Assembly (NCBI RefSeq): GCF_040054535.1
Contig: NC_090781.1
Location: 7,919,482 to 7,983,481 of the forward strand
Source: Antennarius striatus
Taxonomy: Eukaryota > Chordata > Actinopteri > Lophiiformes > Antennariidae
Direction: 5' to 3'
Length of the DNA: 64,000 nucleotides
Both the position numbers and the translations under genes were made by a program. The notes under the pieces were generated by a model, which searched no databases, was not told the origin of the DNA, and saw only the letters and a program-made list of their open reading frames with translations. Position 1 is the stretch's first letter; each line of letters opens with the position of its first letter. This document shows, piece after piece, positions 1 through 14,157 of this stretch.

Positions 1-768
1 GTGGACATACTGTAATAAAACAGCCACTCGCCTACATAAGAAAATCTGAAGCTCCTTCTTGCTCTCATTCTCAGCACTGATGCCATCCCACTTGTTTGCT
101 CACAAATACATCCCCTGTTCACTGATTATTTCTCCTTCTCTTGTGCACACCGGCTCACAAGTGATAAAAACAACAACAACAAAAAAGACCTCAACAGTGC
201 GAAGAAGCATGGCAGAAAAGGCCACAGAGGAAAATAATCCAATGACCAGTTATGGTCAAAAGCTGCAGCAGTCAGCACTGCAGCCCAAAATTTAATTTTC
301 CCTAAAAGAGCAGCGATCCTGGATGAGCGCGGCTGCCTATTTTTAGTGTGTTATCATTCAGCCTCAATAAGACCAGAGCAGTCACAGACAGCATGAAGCT
401 CCTCCACAACACAACCAGCTGATCAAAAAACTGTGAATATTCCTTCAGACGCTGAAGTAGAATACTAGCGAGGCCTTATATTTATATTCTGTACATTCGT
501 CTCTGTTCTATCATTATGTGACACCGTAGATGAAATTCTCGGAAACGCTGCCGATGTCCAAACGTGGCATGACTGCATGAAAAAGCAGCGTTTTCACGTT
601 CTCGTCTTATTGCGTCGCCACCTCAAATGCTCTTCGTGAAGCCGTTCCCATGTGACCCACCGGCCTGTGGCGTCTGTGTCCCGAAAACAATTGGCAGAAA
701 AATATGAAGGATGGAAAATTTTGGCACTAGTTCTTAAATAAATGAGAAGCAACCTTACCATTTAGAAC

Positions 769-1353
<585 letters not shown>

Positions 1354-1939
1354 TGTTGGTGGGCTGTATGGTGTACAGAGCTTCCCTGCTCCAGTATGAT
1401 ATTCACCACTAACACACACAACTATCTCCCACACACACTAGTAACACACACAACACCGATAACACACACTACCAGCATATACTATCACACACACACCACT
1501 AACACACACATGACTAACACACACATCACTAACACACCAGAAGGGGTCTTAATAATCTGACCTGTCCACTGTACCCCACCTCCTCATTATGTATGCAAAT
1601 TAACAAGTTCATGAATTTACATTCGTGACTCAACACCGGGGTGAGTGTCTGGACAATTGTCTGGTTGACATTTGATGAGGCTTCCTTTAACATCCACTCT
1701 GAACACAATGATCACCTACAGGATTAACGCGGATGATTAAACGTCCTGTCCGTGGATCTGTCGCGTCACGCTGTGAAACACTTCATCAGCTGTTATGAAC
1801 ACAGAAATAAAAACTTGAGGCCACTTAACGCACTTTAACCTGGATTCTTAATGGGGTGTCACCTGAGCCTCCCCTCTTGATACCCCCACCAGTGTTGGTG
1901 TAAACTGTGGCCCGCTGGGGGCCACGGGGGCGCTCTCAC

Positions 1940-2338
1940 CTCTCCACCGTGGCCATCAAAAACCCCAAATATGGACGGGTGGCTCCTGTTGACCACGTCC
2001 GTGAGCACCTCGAAGCGGTCCTCCATGTGGTCCCTCCGGCCCTGGATGGAGTACACGGCCACGTTGTTGCTCTTGAACTCCCACGTCTTGGAGAACTCCG
2101 CGTCCAGGACGTCCAGCCCGCCGAAGCGCTCGTTCTGCATCATCTCCGCCACCTTCCCCTTGACCATCTTCACCGCATCGCGGCTGGATTTCACGATGGT
2201 CTTAACTTCATCGGTGTGGAAGAAGTAACTCCACAGCGCCAGGCTGATGCACAGCAGGAACAAGGTCTCTGGTCTGAGCAGAAAATAACGCATGATCCGA
2301 CCGAGCAGGGACAGCAGGGTCATTGTCTCCTCTATCAT
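1940..2338 (-). CDS. PPM1L: PPM1L first coding exon (partial gene)
   Basis: PPM1L is a membrane-anchored PP2C-type Mn/Mg-dependent Ser/Thr phosphatase of the endoplasmic reticulum, known to act on stress-kinase and ceramide-transport pathways. The exon gives 133 codons from ATG (2338-2336) to a donor after GGAGAG followed by GTGAGAGCG, in phase 0. The protein starts MIEETMTLLSLLGRIMRYF. A hydrophobic membrane anchor lies at about residues 25-41 (LFLLCISLALWSYFF). The PP2C entry motif VYSIQGRRDHMEDRF lies at about 95-109, and the metal-binding FDGHGGE closes the exon. Near-identity to the remembered human N-terminus fixes the start. The C-terminal two thirds of the gene are outside the window. 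The gene is divergent from NMD3, about 3 kb apart. Confidence 0.95.
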
Positions 2339-2900
2339 TTACTTATTTACACGCAGGATAATCGCGGCAGGTTGTTGGTCGCTTTGCGCCCGCAGCGGAT
2401 TTCAGTCCATCGTCGTGGGTTTGGTTGCGTGGAGGAAGCAGGCGCATCTAAACGAGCGTTTCACACCGGGGCGCAGACAGATTGGGACCCCACGGGTTTC
2501 CAGTTTACCGCATTTCTTTGACAGGACTCAGGAGGAAGGAGGTTTTCACGCACGTCCACAGATCGGAGCGGAGCAAACACGCTCCTCCCGGATCCCCGTA
2601 ACGCGCAGCCCCGCAGTGGCGTGTTGTTGGTGGACCATCTGACTCTACCGTCACCCCGCACGGTAAACGAGGTCTCTCGTGGACCTGAAATGAAGCGGCG
2701 TGGAGGTGTGGGCTGAGCCTCTCCCTCCCCGGCCGGAGTCGCTCCTGCTCCCAGTCCTGAAAATAGCGGTCCGCGGTGGAGCCTCACATTCCCAGCTGCC
2801 TCTCCGGCTGCGACTCTCTGCTGGTGCCTCTCAAGCAGCGGCGGTGCGTTCAAGTGCGGCTCGGAATGCGTCCTGCATCTGTCCTGAGCGGCCACGCCAC
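2339..2900 (-). promoter_or_regulatory. PPM1L: PPM1L 5' UTR and CpG-rich promoter region
   Basis: The sequence immediately upstream of the PPM1L ATG is GC-rich with many CpG dinucleotides, unlike the AT-rich surroundings. This is the usual look of a vertebrate CpG-island promoter. Several overlapping frames are open here on both strands, but this is expected of CpG-rich DNA and none resembles a known protein. No TATA box stands out and the start site cannot be set by eye. Confidence 0.6.
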
Positions 2901-5000
2901 GGAATTACACAGTCCATCGTCATCTGCATCCTATCTTGTGTTTGAAAGGACATCTCCACCATTTAGGAATATGGGGGAATACTTTGCATCTTATTCATGG
3001 ATAATAAAAGTTAAATGCTATTTCTATGTGACCTGCACACACCAAAGTTTGATCTGGATCTAAGTACTATCCCAGATCTGTTGATCCATAATATTTAAGT
3101 TCATTGGGATCAATGAAAATGTGCTATTGTTAAATAATAATAATAATAATAATAACAAAAACAACAATAATAATAATAGTAAAGTTTTGACTACGATCGT
3201 ATTGTCAGGGAGTTGATTTTGATCTAGATGCGGAAGGAAACCAGTTCGAGATGAATAGTTTTTCAGTAGCTATCAAGGTAAATATATCAATGTGAAGTTC
3301 TAGGAGTTTTTGTGATCAAGGACTTATACAACGAAGGTCAAACATACCAGTGATTCATTCTCTCTGACAGCTGTATAGATCTAAATATCCCATCTTTATT
3401 GTTTTCAACGCTCTTTTTCATCAAATTTATTCACAAATAACACAGGCCTGTATTGATAAAATAGTCATTACATTATATAATTGTGCTTATATATTATATA
3501 TTAGATCATAGGCCTGCACATATAAATTGAAATGTATGAAATGAAATATAATAACAAAAAAGATAAATGATCTAATAAAATACATCCAGTAAGATCACAT
3601 GGTCAACACACTTTATATATGACTGTCATAAAACCTTTGACGTTAGTGTGAGCAGAGGCCGCAGAGTTCCAGCGTCTTCACATGTTGTTGATAAATACAT
3701 TCACAAAATTACACTAATATAGTTTCTGAATTCAATCAAATAATTTCACTTCAAACACGGAGTCAAATAAAATTCGATTAAGTTCCAAGGATACTATCAA
3801 AAATAGTTCAATTTTTACGCCAAGTACACACACATACATTTTATTCTAAGCCCTTGGGTTTGTATTGAATAAAATTGTCTTAAATCAATGTAAGACCAGA
3901 TGTATATTGCTCTTAAAACTCAGAAACCTTAAATAGCTGAGTATTGTCGCGTTTGCTGACATTGCTCGTTCATTATTCAACGTTTAACAATCAATACGCT
4001 CTCATTTGGAGACTAGTTTCACTGTTTCCGACAGCACGTGAAGGCATCAATAAAGATCGTCATATCACAGGTGCGCTCGAAGATCAGACGCTGTATTGAT
4101 TTCTTTTACATGTTGAAACGCAGGGGTTTATTTTCGGCAATGTAATTTGTAAAATCCGATAAAGTAAAATAAAAAAACCCACTTAATCTCAAAACTGTAC
4201 GCCTTTTCCATGTCCCAAAAATGTATATTTAACTATGTTTTTTCTCCCATCACTTTGTGTGATGTATATTGAAAAAATTCATACAAAACCTGAAAACCTG
4301 TGATACCATGTGATATTCAGCCACAGTAGTGCTGTGGGTATTAGTGAAACAAGGGCATGAAAGGCGGCAAGAAAGCTCATTTTGGTTCCAAACCCTAAAA
4401 GCAGGTAAAACCATCAATGCGTTTCTTCAAACAATACTTCCTCACACAAATATACCCAGTTAAGTAGAATAAGCACTAGATTGACCTTCGTGTAGAGATA
4501 AAATTATATGTTAATATAATGCACTGCGCATGTATTAAATACATCATTGGTTATCTAGTTAAATTCTCTTATATCATATGATATTTCACCAAAATCGTTA
4601 AATCTATTTGAAAAAAACCGCTCAAATATTTTTTTATAAAACCACTTTGCTAACCCGAAGTATTTAGCCCACTGTAATCTCATTTATAATGCACAGTATT
4701 ATAGACTGACATCTATATTGTCTTGCATTAGGACATAAATTCACATCTGAATAGGTAAAATAAACATGAATTGGCCTCAGTTTCTTTTCTTTACAATCTT
4801 AGTTAGATTCTCTTTTGTTGTTGTTGTTGTTTTTTTTAATAGTTTTTTCAGAGTGCAATAAGAAAAAGTCTTTAGTCAGGGCATGTTTATTGCTTTACAA
4901 CAAGATTCTAACAATTGTATATATGTCGATTCTTGGAAATGGTATGGAAATAAAATTCCATTGATCGTCTTTATTTGAATGGGTTTTAAAATAAATTTAA
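2901..5000. other. AT-rich intergenic region, nothing recognised
   Basis: AT-rich DNA between PPM1L and NMD3. It holds a short AAT run near 3134-3180 and short T-runs near 4810-4840, but no convincing coding sequence, transposon end or RNA gene. B3GALNT1, found here in human, is not seen. Confidence 0.5.
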
Positions 5001-5092
5001 TCAGGCAGTCGCAGGCAGTCCTGGGGGCCTGGGCTCCTGCATGATGTCACAGACCTTCTCCTCGGTGGGGAAAACGTGGAAGACACTTAAAA
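5001..5092 (-). CDS. Possible orphan terminal exon (minus strand)
   Basis: On the minus strand a frame beginning after a possible acceptor (TTTTAAG, about 5093) runs FHVFPTEEKVCDIMQEPRP and on to a TGA at 5003-5001. An AATAAA-like signal on the same strand lies about 30 bp further on (about 4974-4969). The GC-rich stretch stands out from its AT-rich surroundings. I do not recognise the protein and found no upstream exon. It could instead be a conserved regulatory block, and the plus strand is also open here. Confidence 0.2.
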
Positions 5093-5514
5093 TCAGTGAG
5101 GTGGGTTTTCACTGTTCAAACAAGTTAACTACGGTTTGTCATAGCTCCCTTGTGCCCGTTTTGTTTGTTTAATTCTTTGAGATGACTTTAAATTTTTTGT
5201 TTTGATGTAAAATCCTTTACAATTCCTCATCTAAAGTAGACATTTAGCATCTAATGCTAACACCCGATCCCGTCCATGATAGCAGCTAGCAGCAGCAGCA
5301 GCCAGAGAGCGTGATGGGTTCAGTCGCTACTTGTCTGTTAAGAAAAACTTCTAGTTCCGTGGAAAAAAAAATACGTCAGTGGTTTTATATTAATTACGAT
5401 ATGTTGGAAATAGATTTCTGCTGATAGCTGTCACACAGTCTAACTTTAGATAGTCCATTGTAGCTATGCTCAAGCATTGACAGCACAATCTGACTGTCCT
5501 GTTTCTGTGTTCAG

Positions 5515-8500
5515 AGATCCACGAACATCCACTGTCCACGCATCTGTCAAGTGGGCAGCAATGGAGTACATTCAAGCTCCAGCTACAAGCAGCCAGGGCA
5601 ACATGTAAGTAATGGTGTTAACGGGAGATCCAGGCATCTGTCATAATGAGCATTAGCTACAGTTAACTACAGTTCCAGACTATGGGCTGTTTTTACACCA
5701 TGAGAACTTTCTTGTTTGCAACATCGTAAGAAATTGAGAACAAAATGTGGGGTTCATCGAGACCCATGCAAATCAACACCACATCCAGTGAGAGCAGAGG
5801 CCTTTCGTTTCCTTTAAATTGAGAAGCTGTTGTTTGCTTATTGCTCTCTAATTAAAACAACAACTACTAGGACAGTAGCACAGTAGGTAGGTCTAGCCTA
5901 CAGTGTTTTCCTTTGCGTCTTTGACACACATTTTTTGACAGGGATGCACGATCATCAGACAACGTCCCTGGAATTGTGAGTCTCAGAACGCAGTGCAGAC
6001 ATGGATGCTGTCAGCCAATAGCATGCACGTACAGTCTCACTGTATTACGATCACGATGCCTTCGAAAAAGTTAATGACGAAAAAAAGACAGATGTTACGG
6101 ACAGATATTACTGTGGATGTTGTGGATAAAGACGCAGAAGAAGCCAAGCAAAAACCAGCAAAAATTTGAACATCTGTACCACAATGGACAAAAATGTTTC
6201 CATGGGTGAAGCACGGTGAAATGTCAGCACCCAAAACAAAATAATGAGGTCGTCACCCCTGGTCGATTTTAATAAGGCTGAATCAAGCAGATGAGTCTCG
6301 TGACGAGAAACTCGCGCGGGATCAAAACACAATGGCGATTTCCAGGTTCGAAATTGAAGTGGAGAAATGGATAAATTGTGAATATTTTTGTTGAATTGAG
6401 GTGTATTTTATCCCAATATTTTACCCCTGAAAAAGGTAGCATCAATTTTTTTTAAATGTATTTAAAGCTTGCATCCCTTGCTGTCTGATGATCATGTGTC
6501 CCTGTCAAAAAATGTGTGTCAAAGACACAAGAATGCACGCAAACAAGAACACTGTGATCCTGTATAAAAAATAACTACCTAAATATCCAACACTTTTTTG
6601 GCATGTTTAAGTGAACAGGGACCAGTGTTCTCTAACTGTGGGGAAAACAGATTCAAGTAATGTATGGTTTACTTTTGGTAATGGTCAGCATTAATGTATA
6701 AGCATGGTGCAAAAACAAAGATAATGTTTTTTCCTCTTACTGAGGTTCACCCATGTTGCTCCTCTCCCCCCCCCCCAGCCTGTGCTGTACCTGTGGCGTC
6801 CCTATTCCTCCAAACCCAGCTAACATGTGTGTAGCTTGTCTGCGCACTCAGGTGGACATCTCAGAGGGAATCCCCAAACAAGTCACCGTGCACTTCTGCA
6901 AACAGTGTGAAAGGTTTGTTCCAAGAACAAATCGTGCATAGAATTTACTGACGTGATTCACACATTCTCTTGCTGTTCTAGAAAACATTTAGCTTCAGTG
7001 TACATCTTCCTCTTCCATGCAGATATTTGCAGCCTCCCGCGACCTGGGTGCAGTGTGCCCTGGAGTCCAGGGAACTGCTGGCCCTTTGCCTGAAAAAAAT
7101 AAAGAGCTCTATGGCCAAAGTAGGTGTGATTCCATCATGTTAGCCAGAGTACTTGTGGATATCCAGTCAGGCTTCCTGCTCTTTGGATTCAGCAACACAT
7201 CCTTCTTCACAGGTACGCCTCATCGATGCTGGCTTCCTGTGGACAGAGCCACACTCCAAAAGGATTAAGATGAAAGTGACCATTCAGAAAGAGGTAAGAA
7301 AACAAGATTGGAGGTGTAAAGTGGGTGTGGGTAGGGTTGGGAGGGGGTTTGTTGGGATGGATGTTCAAACCACCAGGGCAACCAAAGGTTGGGTATGTGA
7401 GATGAACCAGGTTTTTTTTTCAGTGACCTTTCAAAAACCACAGGTTATGTTTGACATAAACACGTCATCATTTTGAAGAAGACGAAATGCACTTTATTTA
7501 TCCCCTTGGGGAAATTGTTATTTTCCATTGGTCAGAAATATCTAAATGGCAACTTGAAACCATGTGAACAATCATAACTAATGCAATATTTCTATCCTTG
7601 TTTGCCCTGCAGTTTGACATGTCAGTGTGACTTACCTTTTCCTCTCCAGGTGATGAACGGCGCGATCTTACAGCAGGTGTTTGTGGTGGAGTTTGTCATC
7701 CAGTCCCAGATGTGTGACGACTGCCATCGCGTGGAAGCCAAGGACTTCTGGAAAGCTGTTGTTCAAGTACGACAGAAGGTAGGACACCTGTTACCTCTGA
7801 TCTGTTTGGCTCAAGTTCACGATAAAAAATATTTACACATACAGAAGTCCATCCATGTGTCCAGGGGTTTGCACTTTTTTCCTGACATCGCTGATGTTAC
7901 AGCTTTGTTGCAGGGCGGCGACTCCATAATAAAAGCTGAAGTCACTTCTCTTCACAGAGAATCTTTTCCTGTGAAGCAGATAAACAGAAATTTTAAACTG
8001 ACAAGAACCAAAATCACGACTGGGTCCCAGAGCGCTTTACACTTTTTTTAAAGTAAAAAATTTCATTCCAACCTGATGGGTTTATGAAGTTCATATAGAT
8101 TGTTTCTGAAACTTACAAATGAAATAAATGCGGCAGGAGGCTGGATAGGCCCCTGAATCTCTGAAGGTTCTTGCAGATTCTTTTTCTCATTTATTTTCAA
8201 CAGACTGTTCATAAAAAGACATTCTACTATCTGGAGCAGCTGATTCTCAAGCATAAACTCCACCAGAATGCCCTCAACATTAAAGAAATCCACGGTAGGT
8301 CATTGGAACATGATTTTATTGATTTGAATAACCAGATCTTTAAAGGGACGCGTCGGCCTCGTTTCCTCTGGGCTTTTGAACAGATTACTCTTTGAGGGGA
8401 AATTGTCTCATTTGTCACCAGCGTTACTAACGTTGATGAGCACTTATTAGAACATAATGATGTGCCGAGTGTTAATTACCTCTCCTACCAAACGGCAAGC

Positions 8501-10246
8501 CGTACATGTTTATCGCTCGCGTCAGTCGGTTCAAACGACGGTCCTCATGTGGGCCTCGTGGCGGCAGGAGCTGAGCATCTCTTCAGTGCACGATAATCAG
8601 AGCAGACATTCCACACCAGATTACTGCGCGGTACACGTCCCACGTAGAGACGCTGACCGCTGCGTCCACACACAGGCTCGCATTGAGTGGCAACGCGGCA
8701 GCAGCTCTCTGTACACCTCCACTGAACTGTAGCTTTGACAGTTTGGTCGTCTGATTCTGATCCAAAGCAGAAATTTCTCATAGTTTGTGGAAGAACTTTT
8801 TTTTTTTTTTTTTTTGTCCCGGTTCAGGTTGCGTTCAAACTGGCACTTTAACACACATGAAACTACACAAAGCAAAAAGCACACGGATGAACATGATTGG
8901 ACATTTGTGGTACACTTTGATATACTTTTTAGTTTTGATGCACTCAATCTGTAAAATGAAGTAGGGCATTTGGATTTGAGTCCCGCGCTAGTAAGTGTTG
9001 TTTTTCCGCTTGTGTTCTACGATAGCATCGGCCCATGAAGGCCATCAAGCGAGGAAGTTGACGTGTTGCTGTTTTTCTTCTCAGATGGGGTTGATTTCTA
9101 TTACGGCTCCAAGCAGCACGCTCTGAAGATGGTGGACTTCCTCCAGTGCACCGTTCCCTGCAGGTAGCAACACATCAGCCTACGCAGAATTCATCCTCGT
9201 GTGGCCTTGTGCCAGAACAACATCGCTCTTTATTGAAATGTTGGCCACAGGAGAATCCAGCCTGACTGACGTTATATTAAAGATCTTTTTGTGGTCAGGA
9301 CGCTGTGAAATCTGCTGTCCTTAACTACAGTTTGTGATGACAGTAATAATAATAATTATTACAATAATCATAATGTTGAATCCTGTTTCTGTTTTAAAGG
9401 TCAAAGGCATCCCAGCGCCTCATCTCCCACGACATCCACTCAAACACGTACAACTACAAGAGCACCTTTTCTGTGGAGATTGTACCCGTCTGCAAGGTAC
9501 ACGGCACGCTTTGTCTTCACGTGCTCACGTTTCTTATTAAAGCCTCTTATTTGACTTAGAATGTTGTGTTAGAAGCTTTCTTATGATCTACTGAAACGCA
9601 AATTGATCCTTAGGACGGCAAAAATCTATTTTTTTGTCAAATTTGATTCGCAAACTTGCAGGTTATGAAGGAAACTGAAGCTTAATGCAGTTTTCCATTA
9701 AAAACAAGCTGAGACTGTAAATACAGACGTATGTTTGATTATATTTACGCTACAAACTAGACTGACCGCAATCATACGGGATATTTGCAGTTAATAAAAG
9801 CTGGGATCTGATCTGTGTTTCGTCTCTGATCCAGATAGAAAATTAAGGTTCTTTTGTTAGTTTGTTAGACTTTTCAGACACACCATAGAATCCTAAAGTA
9901 GGGTGAAAGTCGTCACGCATTCCGTCTGGCTTCGGTTTTGACCCCACGTTCTTTCTCTGGTGGCCAGGATAACGTAGTGTGTTTGTCACCACGGCTGGCG
10001 CAGAGTCTGGGAAACATGGGTCAGGTGTGTGTGTGCATCCGTGTCACCAGCGCCATCCACCTCATCGACCCCAACACCCTGCAGGGTGAGTAGCTAATAC
10101 CACAGACCTGTTTGCCCTCAGTGCCCACCCCCCCCCTCGTGGCGGGTCTGCTAGTCATCAGAGGAGTTCTAAGTTGAATTTCTACACTAGAAAAACATGG
10201 ATGTAAGCTGTGACAGTTAATCATATCAAAAGTGATGCTGTGTTTG

Positions 10247-10290
<44 letters not shown>

Positions 10291-12647
10291 AGTCATCTAA
10301 TCTAAGAGTCAATAAATCTCTTACGTGATAGTTGCTGAAGTGGATGGGAACACATATTGGCGTAACCCCTTCAACAGTCTCTGCAACCCGCGGCAAATGG
10401 AGGAGTTCATCGTGATGGACATCGACATCATCAGGAACCAGAAGCTGGGTGCTGGAGCTGGCATGAGGTCCAATAAGGTGTGTGTGTGTGTTGTAGTTGT
10501 TGTTGTTGTTGTTGTTGCAGAACAAATTGCATTATGAGAGAATATTACTTTTCTTTTGGAAGAAAAATCAATAGCGAGCCATTATATTATCCCTGAACCT
10601 CTGTGTGATTCAAGCCGGAGCAGCAGAAACACTGGGGAGTTTATTTTGGCCGTGCACACAATGAAGTTTACAGGAACAATGTTCGCTCTCTCCTGTATGT
10701 TTCACTAGTATTGATTCAACTGTCTGACAGACTGAAGAAGAAAAACAACAAAGGTAATTTTAGGTAAATGGCTTGAAAGTACATTAACGTCCCATTTTGT
10801 GTGTGTGTGTGTGTGTGTGTGTCGCAGCATACCCTGGCTGAGGTATGGGTTCAGAAAACATCAGAGATGGACACGAGTCAGCAGTATCACTGCCGCACGT
10901 TCCTGGGTCACCTGCTGAACATCGGAGACCTGGTTCTGGGGTGAGTACGAGGCCAGCGGGGGGAGACTGACGTCAGGTTGGGAGCTTTACTTTAAGGCCA
11001 CATTTTCCTCTCTTACAGGTACGACTTTGCCAATTCTAACATCAATGATGAGCATCTGAATAAGATGAACCCACATCGTGTTCCTGACGTGGTAAGAATC
11101 CGCTTCAGTAAATCTGGGTCTGAGCAACACTGACCTCTAGTGGCGGGAGAAAATACTGCCTGATGTGGTCAGATTACTGTATAACAACAGGAGAAATGCC
11201 CGCTGTAGTGTTTTAACTTCTACAACCATGGATGTGGACTTCCGTAGGTGCTGATCAAGAAGAGTTACGACCGCACCAGGAGGGTGAAGCGCAGGAACTG
11301 GAAACTACAGGAGATGACCAGAGACCGAGAGGGAATGGACACGGATGACGAAAGGTAGGAAAGGAACGCCGAGTGTTTGAATAATCTTAAAAGAAGTAAC
11401 TGCAGCACACACAACCATTCCTTTACAAGACACACCCCATGATAATTGCAAAAACAGAGTCCCGTAGCTTTTAGCAGACGCTACTCAAACGAGAGTAACA
11501 GTCGTCACTTATTTATAGCAGCAGATCTGTGTTTGTTTGAAAGACTGGAATTAAAGAGGTCATGATCACCGTCACGGGAAAAAAATGTGCCAGTGCAACA
11601 TGGTGGTGGTTTTATGTCCTTTAATTTTTTTCCTCCATTAGAAGGGAATGATCTTCATCAGTCTGTGCAGTGCTTGTTTGCAGGATCGGTTTGTGTTGAT
11701 TTATGTTTGATGTGTGAGCATGAAGGCAAATACAGAATATCCCCACATTTATCCTCATCCAGAAGGTGTTTGAAAGGCATTCATCCAGTGAGAAGAAGTA
11801 TCTTTTTGAAAGTATATTGTTGTCAAATATAACCACGAAACATTTCATGCATGAATTGAGAGATCTTATTTTATTCTTAAACTAAAATTTATACCTGAGC
11901 AACTCTGGTGCAGGGAATCCAACAAAACAAAGACACACGTTAATGAATTGTCTGAAAATGAATCGGGAATCATCGGAGATTTTTCCACACCATGTTGTAT
12001 AATATAACTTTCTGTTTTGTCTTCAGACAATACCAGGACTTTTTGGAAGACCTGGAGGAGGACGAGACACTGAGGAAGAACATTAACATCTACAGAGGTG
12101 AGCCGCTCGACTCCTCAGTTAAGAGATTGATCACGGTTTAAGCTGCCAGTGGAGTTTATGTCACCGAGTTTATCGCGAGTGATGCATCGGATAGTTATTG
12201 AAAAGATATTGGTTTTTGGATTTCAGACGCATCAAAGATCCCGGTGGAGAGTGACACAGACGATGATGGAGCGCCTCGTATCTCCTTAGTGGAGATGCTG
12301 GAGGAGCTCAGCCTGACGGACGCCACAGGAGGGGAGGGCGCCGACATGATGACAGACTAGCAGCTCGGCGCTCTGACAGCAGTGACGCAGTTACAGAGCT
12401 GAAGCCTCAGATTAAAGGGGTGTGAGGACTGGTTTAAACATTTGGAAGTTCTTCCACAGTAAAAAACCATTAACTGTGGGTTTTAATGAGTCAGACTGTT
12501 CACTAAACTGAGTTAACTCCTGTGCGTCCACCCTGGTCCTGCAGAATTAACCCATTCAGCAGTTTTTGAAGTGGTACTTCACCCTCTTAATGCAAAAATT
12601 TGACATAATGTTAAAATTATGTGCATATGTCTCATGTCTAAATAAAT
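5515..12647 (+). CDS. nmd3: NMD3, 60S ribosomal export adaptor (complete, 15 coding exons)
   Basis: NMD3 binds nascent 60S subunits in the nucleus and links them to the CRM1 exporter. Coding exons: 5561-5604, 6779-6913, 7023-7119, 7213-7293, 7650-7778, 8204-8294, 9085-9163, 9400-9496, 9968-10085, 10332-10477, 10828-10940, 11019-11091, 11248-11354, 12027-12097, 12227-12360. All junctions are GT-AG and in phase, giving 1515 nt and 504 residues (human 503). Start MEYIQAPATSSQG is preceded by an acceptor at 5514. The N-terminal zinc region has paired cysteines in LCCTCGVPI, CVACL, FCKQC and MCDDCHR. The acidic C-terminus carries ESDTDDDGAPRISLVEMLEE, where the family has its leucine-rich export signal. 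A polyA signal AATAAA lies at 12641. The non-coding first exon is probably near 5270-5340 but was not pinned. Confidence 0.96.
5913..6530. mobile_element. MITE with ~45-bp terminal inverted repeats (NMD3 intron 1)
   Basis: The left end (about 5917-5964) reads GTCTTTGACACACATTTTTT then GACAGGGA and ATCATCAGACA. The right end (about 6480-6526) is its near-perfect reverse complement. The interior carries a fragment (about 5975-6040, GTGAGTCTCAGAACGCAGTG) resembling the Tigger-like MITE found at 44.6, 49.5 and 58.1 kb, so one element may be nested in another. No transposase frame is seen. Confidence 0.7.
10247..10290. repeat. (TG)n microsatellite in an NMD3 intron
   Basis: A TG run just upstream of NMD3 coding exon 10. 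A shorter TG run also ends at the acceptor of the next exon (about 10798-10822), where it forms part of the polypyrimidine-poor intron end. Confidence 0.95.
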
Positions 12648-14142
12648 ATTGATAAACATCTATGAATGTGTTGTTTGGGGGTGTAAAGGACATCACTGCA
12701 ACAATCACAAACAGGCTACATATTTGTCCATAGACTTCATACATATTTTGTGTTTTTCCATCATTTTTTCTTGCCTTCATTCACAAATTGAATTGTTTCT
12801 CAGTGGGGAGCAGCTCCTTCTGTAAAGTGCTTTGTTCCTCCTGACCTCTAGGGGGAGCTGTGGACCATTTAGAAAAGTAAACTAACTACAGTACTGCACT
12901 CAGCCAGCTGGACCAAATCCAAATTAATGGTGTCATTTTACTGCCATAGGCAATATTAAAATTCTCACCCGCCTGCTGCACCTATTTAGCCAGTGCTGTT
13001 TGTGTTCTCATACGGCCTGAGGCTGGATGTGCAGTTAGACCTCAATAACAAACGTGTCCTCATGTGATCCTGATTCACAACCAGCTGTAACCAGGGCTCA
13101 CAACATTTAGGTAACTTCTATCAAGTGTAGTTTTAATTAGCTGAAAGGTGTCATGCAGAATCGTCTCATGCCGATGATGGAATTATGCAATTTTGTAATT
13201 TTGAAAATGGAAAAATGTTACTGGCAAAATAAAATCAAGCCTTGAAAGTCTTGAAATAAGTGAGTCCTATTTTTTTTTTTCTGTCTTGACAAACATGGAG
13301 CGTTTGTGTTCACAGCTTCTGCATCTCTGCCATGTTGCACTATGCTGTCACATAAGTGATCAAGGGTTGAAACGTTTTTAGGTGTTTAAACTACAGCAGA
13401 ATTATCATCCCTCGTAACAAATTACTGATACCAATGCCAGTATTGTTCCCTAAGTACACAAACCTCTAACACATGAATCTTGATGTAATCAAAGACACAA
13501 GGAATGTCTGCATCACCCACTGTTGATATGGGGGGGTGTCTTGTTTTTCACAAACCTGAGTTGGTTGTTAACGGTAACCAGATCTACTTGGGAAAGTGTT
13601 TGAGCCGAAGCCCCTCTGGTGGTTTGTCTGTGAGGGAGGTGGAGGCCACAGCCATATAGAGAGGTTCTCTGATCACCCCTCTTTGACCTCACTGCAAGTC
13701 ATGTGACCCATAATGCTTTGCAGCGATGGCCCACTTCACCTAAATTATTTCATCATAAGAGACTTTCCAAGTACGACGACCATTGAGACGTGACAACGAC
13801 CTTACAGGGTCTCACGTTTGAATTTGTCTCCTTCGTGTCTGTGGCGGATCCACGCTCCTCTTAGCCACTAAATGGCTTTGTGTCCCTGCCTAAGCGGTGC
13901 CACGACATTGACCGTGTTTACACATCAATAATCCAAGGTGTTGTGGAGTGCAGGAATTGAGCAGGTCAGCAGCTCATGTGCTTTTACAGAGATAAGATTT
14001 CCCCATCTGAACGTCTGGTTGCACAAAAACAAAGGGAACTCCTTAGCTTCATACTGGAGGATTTGAACTGGGAAACTGTTTTCTCGACTGGTTTAAACTT
14101 ACTCAGTGGAAGAAAGGGAAAAGTAATTTATTTCCTGTGTAC
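12648..14142. other. Intergenic region downstream of NMD3, nothing recognised
   Basis: No coding potential, repeat family or RNA gene was recognised. A second AATAAA-type signal near 13228 could serve a longer NMD3 3' UTR. Confidence 0.4.
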
Positions 14143-14157
14143 ATATTGGGATTTTTA

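Noticed and set aside
2292-3063. Overlapping plus-strand frames across the PPM1L promoter
   Set aside because: CpG-rich promoter DNA is open by composition; no splice structure or protein family seen.
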